Positions 25,366-34,127 of a stretch of 64,000 nt of DNA are shown here, one piece after another. The DNA is taken from positions 5,391,501-5,455,500 of the forward strand of contig NZ_CP089309.1 in NCBI RefSeq assembly GCF_021228795.1. The letters are read 5' to 3'. Below the pieces are notes generated by a model that ran no database searches, was not told the DNA's origin, and saw only the letters and a program-made list of their open reading frames with translations. Position 1 is the stretch's first letter; every line of letters begins with the position of its first letter. Origin of the DNA: Thiocapsa bogorovii (lineage in GTDB: Bacteria > Pseudomonadota > Gammaproteobacteria > Chromatiales > Chromatiaceae). A program made the translations under genes and the position numbers.

Positions 25366-26712
25366 ATGGGTCTTTTCAGTCTCTTCCAACGCCATCGCAC
25401 CTTCGACCACGGCATCTACCCGGTCGAGCACAAGGAGCTGACGGCGGACAAGCCGATCCGGCGGCTCCCCTTTGCGCCCGAGCTGGTCATCCCGCTCGCC
25501 CAGCATAAGGGGGCGCCGGCCGTGCCCTTGGTCAAGGTCGGCCAGGAGGTTGTGCGGGGCGAGCCGATCGCCCGCGCCGAGGGCTTCGTGTCGGTCCCCA
25601 TGCATGCCCCGGCGACCGGGGTGATCCGGGCGATCGCGCTGACACCCACAGCCGACGGACCCAAGACGCAAGCGATCTTCCTCAAGGTCTACGAGGCCGC
25701 GAGCCAAGAGGTACTCTATGACCTGGAGCGCGACCTCGACACGATGACGTCCGAGGAGATCGTCGCGGCCGTGCAGGATGCCGGGTTGGTCGGACTCGGC
25801 GGCGCGGCCTTCCCGAGCCATGTCAAGCTGAAGCCACCGGCGGGGAAGGTGATCGAGACGGTCGTCGTCAACGGCTGCGAATGCGAGCCCTACCTGACCT
25901 GCGACCATCGGATCATGCTCGAGCAGAGCGATGCCTTGATCCGCGGCATCAAGCTCGCGCTCAAGGCGACCGGCGCCAAGCGGGCCATCATCGGTGTCGA
26001 GGACAACAAGCTCGACGCGGTCGCGCACCTGCGGGCGGTCTTGCCGAAGGATCTGCCGATCACCGCCGAAGCCGTCGAGACCAAATATCCGCAAGGCGCG
26101 GAGAAGATGCTCATCAAGAGCCTCCTGCGAAAAGAGGTTCCGGTCGGCGGCCTGCCGGCGGATATCGGCGTGGCGGTCTACAACGTCGGCACACTCGCCC
26201 AAATGGGCGATCTCTTGCCCAGGGGCAGGGGACTGATCGAGCGCGTTGTTACCGTAAGCGGTCCGGCGGTTGCCAACCCGGGCAACTTCATGGTCCCGAT
26301 CGGTACACCCTTGCGGTTCCTGCTCGAGCAGGTCGGGCTCGCGGCGGACCGGGTCGGCGAGGTCATCCTCGGGGGCCCCATGATGGGCATGGCGGTCGCC
26401 TCGCTCGATGTGCCGGTAACGAAGGCCGTCTCGGGCGTCGTGGCACTGGAACGTGAAGACCCTGACCTGGACAGGCGTAAGGTCTATCCCTGTATCAAGT
26501 GTGCAGAATGTCTCAAGGCGTGCCCGGTCTCGCTCAATCCATCCATGCTCGGCGAGCTGGCGCTGGCCCGTCAGTACGAGCGCATGGCCGAGGAATTCAA
26601 CCTGAACCAATGCTTCGAATGCGGTTGCTGCGCCTATGTGTGCCCCTCCAACATCCCGCTGACGCAGTATTTCCGGATCGCCAAATCGATCAATCGAGAT
26701 CGCAATGCCTAA
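25366..26712 (+). CDS. rnfC: Rnf complex subunit RnfC
   Basis: A 448-residue peripheral subunit that binds NADH and FMN and carries two [4Fe-4S] clusters. The Rossmann-like segment GLVGLGGAAFPSHVKL (about 135-150) and the SLBB region precede the ferredoxin motifs CIKCAECLKACP (near 375) and CFECGCCAYVCP (near 415). It lacks the long Ala-rich C-terminal repeat region of E. coli RsxC, so it matches the short form of Rhodobacter. ATG 25366 starts MGLFSLFQRHRTFDHG, the usual beginning. It overlaps rnfD by 8 bases. Confidence 0.95.
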   Translation: MGLFSLFQRHRTFDHGIYPVEHKELTADKPIRRLPFAPELVIPLAQHKGAPAVPLVKVGQEVVRGEPIARAEGFVSVPMHAPATGVIRAIALTPTADGPKTQAIFLKVYEAASQEVLYDLERDLDTMTSEEIVAAVQDAGLVGLGGAAFPSHVKLKPPAGKVIETVVVNGCECEPYLTCDHRIMLEQSDALIRGIKLALKATGAKRAIIGVEDNKLDAVAHLRAVLPKDLPITAEAVETKYPQGAEKMLIKSLLRKEVPVGGLPADIGVAVYNVGTLAQMGDLLPRGRGLIERVVTVSGPAVANPGNFMVPIGTPLRFLLEQVGLAADRVGEVILGGPMMGMAVASLDVPVTKAVSGVVALEREDPDLDRRKVYPCIKCAECLKACPVSLNPSMLGELALARQYERMAEEFNLNQCFECGCCAYVCPSNIPLTQYFRIAKSINRDRNA

Positions 26713-27754
26713 GCCCATCGAGATCAGAACCTCCCCGCATCTGAAGCGGGCGATCAGCGTCGACCGGATCATGCGCAACGTGGTCTTTGCGCTCTTACCG
26801 ATCTGTGCCTTCGCGGTCTTTCAATTCGGACTGAGTGCGCTGCTCTTGATCCTCACCACGACAGGCGCGGCGATCGCGACCGAGTGGTTTTTCGCGCGGG
26901 CGAGCGGGCAGGGCAATACCGTCTCGGATTGGTCCGTCGTCATCACGGGGATCCTGCTCGCGCTGACCTTGCCCCCGGGCTTTCCGCTCTGGATGGCGGC
27001 GGTCGCCGCCTTCGTCGGCGTGGCCTTGGGCAAGGCGCTGTTCGGCGGGCTGGGATACAACGTCATGAATCCGGCCCTGGTCGGGCGCGCCTTTGTGCAG
27101 GCGGCCTTCCCGGTCGCGATCACGACCTGGACCCCCGCGTTCGCGCCCGGTCGCTTCACCGAGGTCATCCCCTCGACCTTCACGCTGCCCTTCATGCAGC
27201 CGACCCCGGTCAAGGACTGGATCATGGGTCTCCAGCTCGACGCCTGGACCGGTGCCACGCCGCTTGCACTGCAGAAGTTCCAGCAGATCGAGCCGCCGGT
27301 CACCGAGGTCTTCACCGGGATGATCGCCGGTTCCGCCGGCGAGACCTCCGCTCTCCTGATCCTGATCTGCGGACTCTGGCTCGCCTTCAAACGCATGCTG
27401 GACTGGCGCATCCCCGTCGCCGTAATGGCCGGTGCGGCGCTCACGGCGCTGCCCTTTTGGTTGATGGACAGCAGTGTCTATCCGAGCCCCTGGTTCGTGC
27501 TCTTCTCGGGCGGACTCATGCTCGGGGCCTGGTTCATGGCCAGCGACATGGTCGCCTCGCCGGTTACCACCAGCGGCGTCATCCTCTACGGACTCTTCAT
27601 CGGCATCGTGACGGTCGTGATCCGTCTGTTCGGCGGCCTCGTGGAGGGCGTGATGTACGCGATCCTGCTCGCCAATGCCGCCGGACCCTTGATCTCGAGC
27701 TGGACACAGCCGCGGGTCTACGGCGCGATCAAGAAGACGCGGGAGGTCGAGTAG
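26705..27754 (+). CDS. rnfD: Rnf complex subunit RnfD
   Basis: A 349-residue integral membrane subunit homologous to NqrB. It has about nine helices, from RNVVFALLPICAFAVFQFG to the C-terminal VEGVMYAILLANAAGPLI. The covalent FMN site is the Thr in DAWTGATPLALQ (near 180). It belongs to the ion-translocating core with RnfA, E and G. It overlaps rnfC by 8 bases and is followed after 3 bases by rnfG, so these three are tightly coupled. Confidence 0.94.
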   Translation: MPKPIEIRTSPHLKRAISVDRIMRNVVFALLPICAFAVFQFGLSALLLILTTTGAAIATEWFFARASGQGNTVSDWSVVITGILLALTLPPGFPLWMAAVAAFVGVALGKALFGGLGYNVMNPALVGRAFVQAAFPVAITTWTPAFAPGRFTEVIPSTFTLPFMQPTPVKDWIMGLQLDAWTGATPLALQKFQQIEPPVTEVFTGMIAGSAGETSALLILICGLWLAFKRMLDWRIPVAVMAGAALTALPFWLMDSSVYPSPWFVLFSGGLMLGAWFMASDMVASPVTTSGVILYGLFIGIVTVVIRLFGGLVEGVMYAILLANAAGPLISSWTQPRVYGAIKKTREVE

Positions 27755-27757
27755 GAG

Positions 27758-28462
27758 ATGAGCATCAAGGTTGAGGTTCAACCCGGGGGTCCGACGGGGC
27801 CGGGTGCGCAGATCGCACCCAGCTGGCCGATGCTGCGCACCCTGGCCGGCATCGCGATCCTCTCGGGCCTCCTGGTGGTCCTGGTCTATCAGGCGACCAA
27901 GCCGATCATCGCCGAGAACGAGCGAATCCTGACCGAGCAGGCGGTCTTCGAAGTACTGCCGGGCGCCGTTTCGAAGGTCGACTTCGTGCTGACCGATCAA
28001 GGTTTGGCGCCGGCGGGCGAGGGTGCGGTCGGCGTGACCGTGTTCGCCGGATTCGGAGCCGACGGACGTCTGCGCGGCATCGCTTTTCCCGGCGCCGCGC
28101 GCGGCTATCAAGACGTGATCCAGTTCCTCTTCGGCTACGATCCCGCGTGCGAGTGCATCATCGGCAGCAAGGTCTTGCGATCGACCGAAACACCGGGGCT
28201 GGGGGATAAGATCGACTCGGATCCGGCCTTTCTCGAGAACTTCGTGTCGCTCGACGCCAGCCTGAACCCCGAAGGCACGGGCCTGGCCAATCCGATTGTC
28301 CTGGTCGCGCACGGCACCAAGACTGACCCCTGGCAGATCGACGGCATCTCGGGTGCAACCATCTCGGGCAAGGCGATGGCTCGGGCGGCAAACGATGCCG
28401 CGGAGCGCTTTGTGCCAAATATTCGCCGAGATCTCGCCAAGCTCGCCGCGGCAGCGCCGTGA
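27758..28462 (+). CDS. rnfG: Rnf complex subunit RnfG
   Basis: A 234-residue subunit homologous to NqrC. One N-terminal helix (LRTLAGIAILSGLLVVLVYQ, about 28-47) anchors a periplasmic FMN-binding domain. The covalent FMN attachment motif ISGATISGKAM is near residue 200, with Thr as the acceptor. The flavin is normally attached by ApbE, whose gene is not in this window. It sits between rnfD and rnfE with 33 bases before the latter. Confidence 0.94.
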   Translation: MSIKVEVQPGGPTGPGAQIAPSWPMLRTLAGIAILSGLLVVLVYQATKPIIAENERILTEQAVFEVLPGAVSKVDFVLTDQGLAPAGEGAVGVTVFAGFGADGRLRGIAFPGAARGYQDVIQFLFGYDPACECIIGSKVLRSTETPGLGDKIDSDPAFLENFVSLDASLNPEGTGLANPIVLVAHGTKTDPWQIDGISGATISGKAMARAANDAAERFVPNIRRDLAKLAAAAP

Positions 28463-28495
28463 TCAGCACCCTATTCGCGCTAAGAGGGACGACCC

Positions 28496-29158
28496 ATGGC
28501 TGAATTGCCCAATCCGCAGGAAACGTTGAGCCTAGATACCTTCCTAAGGGGGCTCTGGCAAGAGAATCCGGTCTTTGCGATGCTGCTCGGCATGTGTCCG
28601 GTCCTGGCCGTCACCAACTCGACCATGAACGCGATCGCGATGGGGCTGGCGACGACCTTCGTGCTGGTGTGCTCAAGCCTGCTGATCTCGCTCCTGCGCA
28701 ACTGGATCCCCAAACAGGTTCGCATCGCCAGCTACATCATCATCATCGCGACCTTCGTCACCATCGTCGACTACGGGATTCAGGCGATCAGTCTGGAACT
28801 CTATGCCGCACTCGGCGCCTTCATTCAGCTGATCGTGGTGAACTGCGTCATCCTCGGGCGTGCCGAGGCCTATGCCTCGAAACAGCGCCTGCACACGACC
28901 TTGGTCAACAGTCTCGGAATGGGCGCGGGATTCACCATTGCACTGCTCGCACTCGGTACCGTTCGGGAGATCCTCGGCAGCGGAAGCATCCTCGGGATCG
29001 CCTTGTTCGGCGAAGGCTTCCAACCCTGGGTGGTGATGATTCTTCCGCCGGGCGGCTTCTTCGTGCTCGGGACTTGGCTGCTGCTCTTCAACTGGCTACG
29101 TCAGCGTAAGGAACGCAAGGTCATGGACCAATCCGGAGTCGCCGCCAATGCAGGATGA
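28496..29158 (+). CDS. rnfE: Rnf complex subunit RnfE
   Basis: A 220-residue membrane protein with six helices, homologous to NqrD. The inverted-topology core includes MLLGMCPVLAVTNSTMNAIAMG and VNCVILGRAEAYA; in this family conserved cysteines, such as those in GMCPVLAV and VNCVILGRA, help to hold an iron centre at the RnfA-RnfE interface. AGAGGGACGACCC upstream of ATG 28496 serves as the ribosome site. It overlaps rnfA by 11 bases. Confidence 0.95.
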   Translation: MAELPNPQETLSLDTFLRGLWQENPVFAMLLGMCPVLAVTNSTMNAIAMGLATTFVLVCSSLLISLLRNWIPKQVRIASYIIIIATFVTIVDYGIQAISLELYAALGAFIQLIVVNCVILGRAEAYASKQRLHTTLVNSLGMGAGFTIALLALGTVREILGSGSILGIALFGEGFQPWVVMILPPGGFFVLGTWLLLFNWLRQRKERKVMDQSGVAANAG

Positions 29159-29738
29159 ATCGCTCTATTTCATCTTTTTGAATGCAGCTGTCGTCAACAA
29201 CTTCGTACTGGCGCTCTTTCTCGGCATTTGTCCCTTCCTGGGTGTCTCGGCGAAGAAAGACACCGCGTGGAACATGGGCCTGGCGGTTATCTTCGTCATG
29301 CTGGTCAGCTCGATGAGCGCCTACGGGATCAATTGGCTGCTGACGGAGCTCGATCTGCTCTTCCTGCGGCTTATCTGCTATATCGCGGTGATCGCCTCCG
29401 CGGTGCAGTTGGTCGAGATGTTCGTCAAACGCTACAGCCCCGCGCTCTTTCGCTCGCTCGGTATCTTTCTGCCCTTGATCACGACCAACTGCGCCATCCT
29501 GGGCCTCGCGCTCTTTCAGACCGCGAAGGAGTACGACTTCGTGCAGAGCCTGGTCTATGCCCTCGGGGCGGGTGGCGGCTTCATGCTGGCCTTGATGCTG
29601 ATGGCCGGGCTGCGCGAGAAGCTAGAGCTTGCCCGCGTGCCCAGCGTCAGCCAGGGCGCGGCCATGAGCCTCATGCTGGCGGGGCTTCTGTCGCTCGCCT
29701 TCATGGGCTTCGCCGGGCTCGGGGGCTCGCATGGTTAA
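29148..29738 (+). CDS. rnfA: Rnf complex subunit RnfA
   Basis: A 196-residue membrane protein homologous to NqrE, the inverted-topology partner of RnfE. The core motifs LALFLGICPFLGVSAK and LITTNCAILGLALF carry the two cysteines that help to bind the intramembrane iron centre. Six helices are predicted. It overlaps the end of rnfE by 11 bases, and the small Cys-rich gene starts inside its last codons (8-base overlap), so all three are coupled. Confidence 0.96.
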   Translation: MQDESLYFIFLNAAVVNNFVLALFLGICPFLGVSAKKDTAWNMGLAVIFVMLVSSMSAYGINWLLTELDLLFLRLICYIAVIASAVQLVEMFVKRYSPALFRSLGIFLPLITTNCAILGLALFQTAKEYDFVQSLVYALGAGGGFMLALMLMAGLREKLELARVPSVSQGAAMSLMLAGLLSLAFMGFAGLGGSHG

Positions 29739-29898
29739 GGTGCTCTCGGCCTCGCTGGTCATCTTTCTGGTGCTCGCGGCTTGGGTCCTGGTGGAGCGCA
29801 TCTATGCCGCTTTCGCCGCCCGACATCCGGAGCTCGGACCCTTCCGGCGCAACGACGGCGGTTGTTCATGCGGCAGCGGGAGTTGCGAGCGTCGCTAA
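29731..29898 (+). CDS. Small single-helix Cys-rich membrane protein
   Basis: A 55-residue protein starting MVKVLSASLVIFLVLAAWVL, a single membrane helix, followed by a short charged stretch and the tail GGCSCGSGSCERR with three cysteines. Its ATG lies inside the end of rnfA, which supports real translation. Layout recalls NqrM (DUF539), the one-helix Cys protein that delivers iron to the NqrD/NqrE centre of Na+-NQR, although the wording differs. I infer a maturation role for the RnfA/RnfE iron centre. Alternatives are a FeoB-associated type Cys-rich peptide or an assembly factor. Confidence 0.7.
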   Translation: MVKVLSASLVIFLVLAAWVLVERIYAAFAARHPELGPFRRNDGGCSCGSGSCERR

Positions 29899-30036
29899 GC
29901 AGCGGCCTTACGAGCGGGACCGGCGCGGAAGAAGGCATGATTTTCAGCTTCGTCGTCGCGCGTGCGGCGCCGACACATTATATCCATCTCGTCTCGGCTC
30001 CAATGGGGCCGGCAAGATCAAAGGAGCACCTAAAAC

Positions 30037-30897
30037 ATGAGTGAAGCCACGGCCGAATTGGGTCCTACGACTCAGGCATTCATCAAGGATTCCAGGCGAA
30101 TCACACCGGAGAAATCCGACGAGGTCCGCCATATCACCCTCCAGGTGCCCGATCCCGCTTTTCAGTTCGTCGAGGGCCAAAGCATCGGCGTGATCGTTCC
30201 CGGACCGCATCCGTTCGGCAATCCGTACCATCTCCGGCGTTATTCGATTGCAAACGCGCGCAGTCTTCCGGTCGACACCGGGGTTGAGATCGATCTTCTG
30301 GTACGCCGCTGCTTCTATATCGACGAGGTCAGCGGAGAGCGCTATCCGGGTATCGCCTCGAACTATCTTTGCGATGCGAAGGCGGGTGCCTCGTTGACGA
30401 TCAGTGGCCCCTATCTCAGTCCCTTCAAGATGCCGTTGGACAATCGGGCCAACCTACTCATGATCGGGACCGGGACCGGCATTGCGCCGTTTCGGGCCTT
30501 TGCACAACTGATCTACGAGCGGCGCGGTGATTGGAAGGGACAGGTTCGGCTTTATTACGGCGGCCGCAGCGGTCTGGATCTCATGTACACCAACGACGAG
30601 ACCACCGATCTTGCCAACTATTACGACGAGAAGACCTTCAAGGCGTTCCGGGCCCTCGGCACGCGTCCCTTGATGACCTCATCGCAGGCCTTGGAGCACG
30701 GTTTAGCCGACAACGCCGACGATGCATTGCACCTCATCAACGAACCCAACACGCACGTCTTCCTGTCGGGACTGGGCAAGATCGCGGTGGTCTTCGACAA
30801 GGTGATGGCCGAACGCGTAGGGTCATCCGAAGAGTGGAAAGCGATCAAGGAGAGGATGATCGACGAGGGACGTTGGTCCGAGCTGATCTACGATTGA
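30037..30897 (+). CDS. Ferredoxin-NADP+ reductase-like flavoprotein
   Basis: A 286-residue plant-type FNR. The FAD site is RRYSIANAR (about 68-76) with GIASNYLCDAKAG; the NADP site is GTGTGIAPFRAF (about 148-159), then LYYGGRSG and FLSGLGKIA. It lacks its own ferredoxin domain, so it needs a separate iron-sulfur partner. Sequence style resembles the reductase part of BoxA and other FNR-like proteins of anaerobes. It lies 138 bases after the small Cys-rich gene in the same direction as the rnf operon and could exchange electrons between ferredoxin and NADP(H). Confidence 0.88.
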   Translation: MSEATAELGPTTQAFIKDSRRITPEKSDEVRHITLQVPDPAFQFVEGQSIGVIVPGPHPFGNPYHLRRYSIANARSLPVDTGVEIDLLVRRCFYIDEVSGERYPGIASNYLCDAKAGASLTISGPYLSPFKMPLDNRANLLMIGTGTGIAPFRAFAQLIYERRGDWKGQVRLYYGGRSGLDLMYTNDETTDLANYYDEKTFKAFRALGTRPLMTSSQALEHGLADNADDALHLINEPNTHVFLSGLGKIAVVFDKVMAERVGSSEEWKAIKERMIDEGRWSELIYD

Positions 30898-30962
30898 GGC
30901 CGAAGCAAAGGATAGGGGGAAGCCGCCGAGTGAGCCGCGTCACCCACAGGCTCGGACGCAGC

Positions 30963-31466
30963 TCAGTTCGGCGGATTCCTGCGAGATTTCGAGGGACCGT
31001 CTGTGCGTGAGAGCGCATTGAGGTCCAGGCTCACCCGCGCCTGCGTCTGCGGCTTTGGACCTTCCGGGCGCGTTCCGATCCACAGCGCCACCAAACCGAG
31101 AATGGCCGCGACGGACAGCGCCAGCACGGGCCCCGGGGTGGCAAGCCCGTACCAAACCGACCAACTGATCGCCATGCTGCCGATGGCGGCGGTCTTGCCG
31201 GTCCGACACATCTCGCCGCGCTCGAGAAAAACACGAATCGACGCGCCGAAGCGCGGATGCTCGACCAGGAAACGTACCCGCTTGGGCGAGCTGCGCAGCC
31301 ACAGCCACGTCGCACAGATCCAGAACACCGTTGTGGGCATCAACGGCAACACCATCCCCAAAAAGCCCAATCCGAAACACAGCCAGCCCAACAGGTTGTA
31401 GAGCCGGCGCCGACGCCGACCAACACTTGCCACAAGGGGATCTTGCTCCGGGATATTGCCGTGCAT
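30963..31466 (-). CDS. YbaN/DUF454 inner-membrane protein
   Basis: A 167-residue membrane protein of the DUF454 family. The conserved core is RRLYNLLGWLCFGLGFLGMVLPLMPTTVF-like (two helices; P-L-M-P-T-T is diagnostic), then WLRSSPKR, followed by two more helices (AIGSMAISWSVWYGLA, VLALSVAAILGLVAL). The function of the family is unknown. ATG 31466 has GGAG 6 bases upstream and is preferred over an upstream GTG at 31505. The last 35 residues are hydrophilic and unconserved. Confidence 0.85.
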   Translation of the reverse strand: MHGNIPEQDPLVASVGRRRRRLYNLLGWLCFGLGFLGMVLPLMPTTVFWICATWLWLRSSPKRVRFLVEHPRFGASIRVFLERGEMCRTGKTAAIGSMAISWSVWYGLATPGPVLALSVAAILGLVALWIGTRPEGPKPQTQARVSLDLNALSRTDGPSKSRRNPPN

Positions 31467-31713
31467 CGGGTGCTCCAGGCTGAGGGTCGACTTCCGAAGG
31501 GACACCGAGGTTCGACTGCCGGAATCCGTGATAGATTCACCTGCGGCTCCGCTCCATCCAGAAGGACCTCACAACGGTCCAACTGACTGCGAGGCCAAGA
31601 GTATAGCGGCTCCGGCCGGTTACGCACATTGGCGGAAAAGGGAAGAGGCGCGCGCGGGACACGCCCGGCTTTCCGAGGACACCCCACGCGCGTTCAGCCT
31701 GGACACGGCAATG

Positions 31714-32142
31714 TCACGGCGTGGGCGAGACGGAAATTCCACGCGCCGCGAGCCACTGAGTATCCAGCTCCCACTCAACGGATTCGACCTGCGGTTGCGC
31801 CAGAATCAGGCCTTGGGCACGCTTCTGGTGATCGATCAAATCCTGCTGAGCGGCGATGACCTGCGGATCATTGTCCGCCTTGTTGGTCAGATTCGGGTGG
31901 ATGATGGCGAGAAAACGGTACGCGGGCACGTCGAACGAGCGAGGTGTCGAAATCGTTGCGACGCCGTTATCGAACGAGACCACCCGGAAGCGATAGGGGT
32001 AGGACGAGACCAGCGGGTCGGCCTCCAGCACCTGATCGAGCTCCCAAACCTGCGGCTTCCAGGCCGAGCTGATCCAAACGGCCAAAGCGCCGATGACGAT
32101 GATGCCGATAGCGATACTGTAGATGCGGGTAAAGCGATCCAT
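31714..32142 (-). CDS. Membrane-anchored protein of unknown function
   Basis: A 142-residue protein that I do not recognise. One N-terminal helix (IYSIAIGIIVIGALAVWISS) is followed by a mostly beta domain of about 110 residues outside the membrane (LVSSYPYRFRVVSFDNGVAT, FDVPAYRFLAIIHPNL). It has no cysteines after the helix. It stands alone between a DUF454 gene and the cyclase gene. Coding potential is good, but the function is open. Confidence 0.65.
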   Translation of the reverse strand: MDRFTRIYSIAIGIIVIGALAVWISSAWKPQVWELDQVLEADPLVSSYPYRFRVVSFDNGVATISTPRSFDVPAYRFLAIIHPNLTNKADNDPQVIAAQQDLIDHQKRAQGLILAQPQVESVEWELDTQWLAARGISVSPTP

Positions 32143-32450
32143 TCCGAGGAAGTCTCCTGAGATCGGTGCATGGTGTGAACCGGGGACGGGTCGCGACATC
32201 CCCGAAAAACACCAGATTGCTCCGTTCGGAACAATTCTCCCATGAAAAAAGTCAATCACTTCCGACGAATTGTGATGCCGCGCGAGGTCAATGCGCCGAT
32301 GGGACGCGCCGAACCTGCGCGGACAATTAGGATCCCGGGGCAAGGACTGGTGCGCGACGGATCGAACCGATTGCGGCGGGCTTTTTTTGTCCCACCTTCG
32401 TTCAACCTGTGCCATTCTTGGTGACAGGGATCTAGAAGCAGTCTCGTCCA
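32143..32450. other. Intergenic stretch upstream of the cyclase gene
   Basis: This is a divergent gap of about 300 bases between the membrane-anchored protein and the cyclase-PilZ gene, so it should contain both promoters. No repeat, hairpin with T-run, or small conserved frame was seen. Confidence 0.35.
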
Positions 32451-33533
32451 ATGCAGCACAGAGACAGACAGTCGTTGGTTGCGCGCATCTCCAGCCTGGC
32501 GCAACAGGTCTACGACACCGAAGCGCCGAACCGACAAGACGAGGCGATGATCGAGCGGCTCAATCCGCTGCTCGACGCCTTCTTGCTCGAATCTCAGCCG
32601 ATCGAAGCGGTCGAGGCGACCATCCTGATCGCCGATATTCGCGGGTTCACGTCGCTGACCGAATCCCAACCCCCTGAAACCATCATCAGACTTCTCAATC
32701 GATACTTCGCCCGGATGGTGGAGCTGGTCCACCGGCACGGCGGCGTCGTGGACAAGTTCATGGGCGATGCAGTGATGGCGCTCTTCGGCGCGCCGTTTCG
32801 CCGTGATGATCACCTCAAACGCGCGCTGTCCTGTGCGGTCGAAATGCAGCAGGCGATGCTCGATCTCAACCGCGAGAGCCAACTGATCGGAGAGCCCAAT
32901 ATCTATGCCGGAATCGCCGTGAACAGCGGCAGCGTCATGGCGGGCAGCTTCGGCTCACGGGCCTACAACGAGTACACCGTGATCGGAGACACCGTGAACC
33001 TCACCGCGCGGATGGAGGGCTACAGCCTGCGCGGGCAGGTGCTGCTCAGCGATGCCAGTTACGCATCCGCACGCGACTACATCGACATCGGCAGCGCCAA
33101 CTCGCTCTTCGTGAAGGGCAAGGCCCGCGAGATCACCCTCTACGAGCTGCTCGCTGTCGATGGCCCGCAGCGACTGGTGGTCCCGCAGGTCGAGATCCGC
33201 CGCTCGCCGCGAGTCCTGGTGGACTTCCCGGTCGCCTTCCGTCGGGTCGAGTCCAAGTGCATCCTGGCGCAACGCTTCATGGGCAAGGCAAACGATCTCG
33301 GCTATTACGGGATGAACGCCGACCTACCCCTGATTCTTCCGCCCTATTCGGAGGTGATCCTCACCTTCGTCCCCGAATTCGGTGCCGACCCGGCAACCGA
33401 GGTCTATGCGCGGGTCCTGCGAACCCAGCCGAGCGACGGCCTCCACCGCACCAACCTCGAGTTCACGACGATCGACACACCCGGACATCGGCTGGTGAAA
33501 CGCTATGTCGACCAGCTCCTTTGGAGACGTTGA
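32451..33533 (+). CDS. Class III nucleotide cyclase with a C-terminal PilZ domain
   Basis: A 360-residue protein. Residues 50-240 are a class III adenylate/guanylate cyclase domain: ILIADIRGFTSLTE (first metal Asp), VDKFMGDAVMALFGAP (second metal Asp) and YTVIGDTVNLTARME (Asn and downstream transition-state region). Residues 245-360 look like PilZ: RRSPRVLVDFPVAFR supplies the R-x3-R motif, and NDLGYYG stands where D/N-x-S-x-x-G is expected, with Gly replacing Ser. It could link cAMP synthesis to c-di-GMP. There is no membrane segment. Whether c-di-GMP still binds is uncertain. Confidence 0.87.
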   Translation: MQHRDRQSLVARISSLAQQVYDTEAPNRQDEAMIERLNPLLDAFLLESQPIEAVEATILIADIRGFTSLTESQPPETIIRLLNRYFARMVELVHRHGGVVDKFMGDAVMALFGAPFRRDDHLKRALSCAVEMQQAMLDLNRESQLIGEPNIYAGIAVNSGSVMAGSFGSRAYNEYTVIGDTVNLTARMEGYSLRGQVLLSDASYASARDYIDIGSANSLFVKGKAREITLYELLAVDGPQRLVVPQVEIRRSPRVLVDFPVAFRRVESKCILAQRFMGKANDLGYYGMNADLPLILPPYSEVILTFVPEFGADPATEVYARVLRTQPSDGLHRTNLEFTTIDTPGHRLVKRYVDQLLWRR

Positions 33534-33611
33534 TCGACCGGAGACATTTGTCGACCGCTACGCCGAGATCGAGGCCCTCCATCCCGTAGCCCTGAAGCCG
33601 GTCGAGGTCTC

Positions 33612-33992
33612 ATGAACCCGAGCCTCGTGGCAGACGGCCTCGTCCTCCTGCACGCCCTCTTCATCGCCTTCGTCGCGCTTGGCGGACTCTTGACGTTGCG
33701 CTGGCCGGTGATGGCCTACCTGCACCTACCGTGTCTCCTCTGGGGTATCGCCATCGAGCTCGGCGGCTTCATCTGTCCGCTCACGCCGCTTGAGATCCAA
33801 TGGCGGCTTACAGCAGGGGAGGGCGGTTACAGCGGCGGCTTCATCGACCACTACATCATGCCTCTGATCTACCCGCCGGGACTGACCCGCGGGACCCAAA
33901 TCCTGCTCGGTCTCGCCCTCTTGGTCGGCAACGGACTCCTCTACGCCCACCTGTGGCGCACGCGCGGTCGCCGCAGCAGACGACTTGGGTAG
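33612..33992 (+). CDS. DUF2784 membrane protein
   Basis: A 126-residue protein with four helices and the DUF2784 signature: ADGLVLLHALFIAFVALGGLL, then LPCLLWGIAIELGGFICPLTPLE and GGFIDHYIMPLIYPPGL. The function of the family is not known. It lies 78 bases after the cyclase-PilZ gene, in the same direction. Nothing suggests damage. The 135 bases that follow hold no supported feature. Confidence 0.88.
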   Translation: MNPSLVADGLVLLHALFIAFVALGGLLTLRWPVMAYLHLPCLLWGIAIELGGFICPLTPLEIQWRLTAGEGGYSGGFIDHYIMPLIYPPGLTRGTQILLGLALLVGNGLLYAHLWRTRGRRSRRLG

Positions 33993-34127
33993 TGGGTTGC
34001 CGCAGCGAGAAGGCGATCCGTGCGATGCTCCAACTTCCCCTCACCACTCAACTCGACAAGATGCAACAGAGCCTGTCGCGTCATCAGTGCACTCCAGGCC
34101 CATCGCGCACACCTGCCGCCAAGCCCG

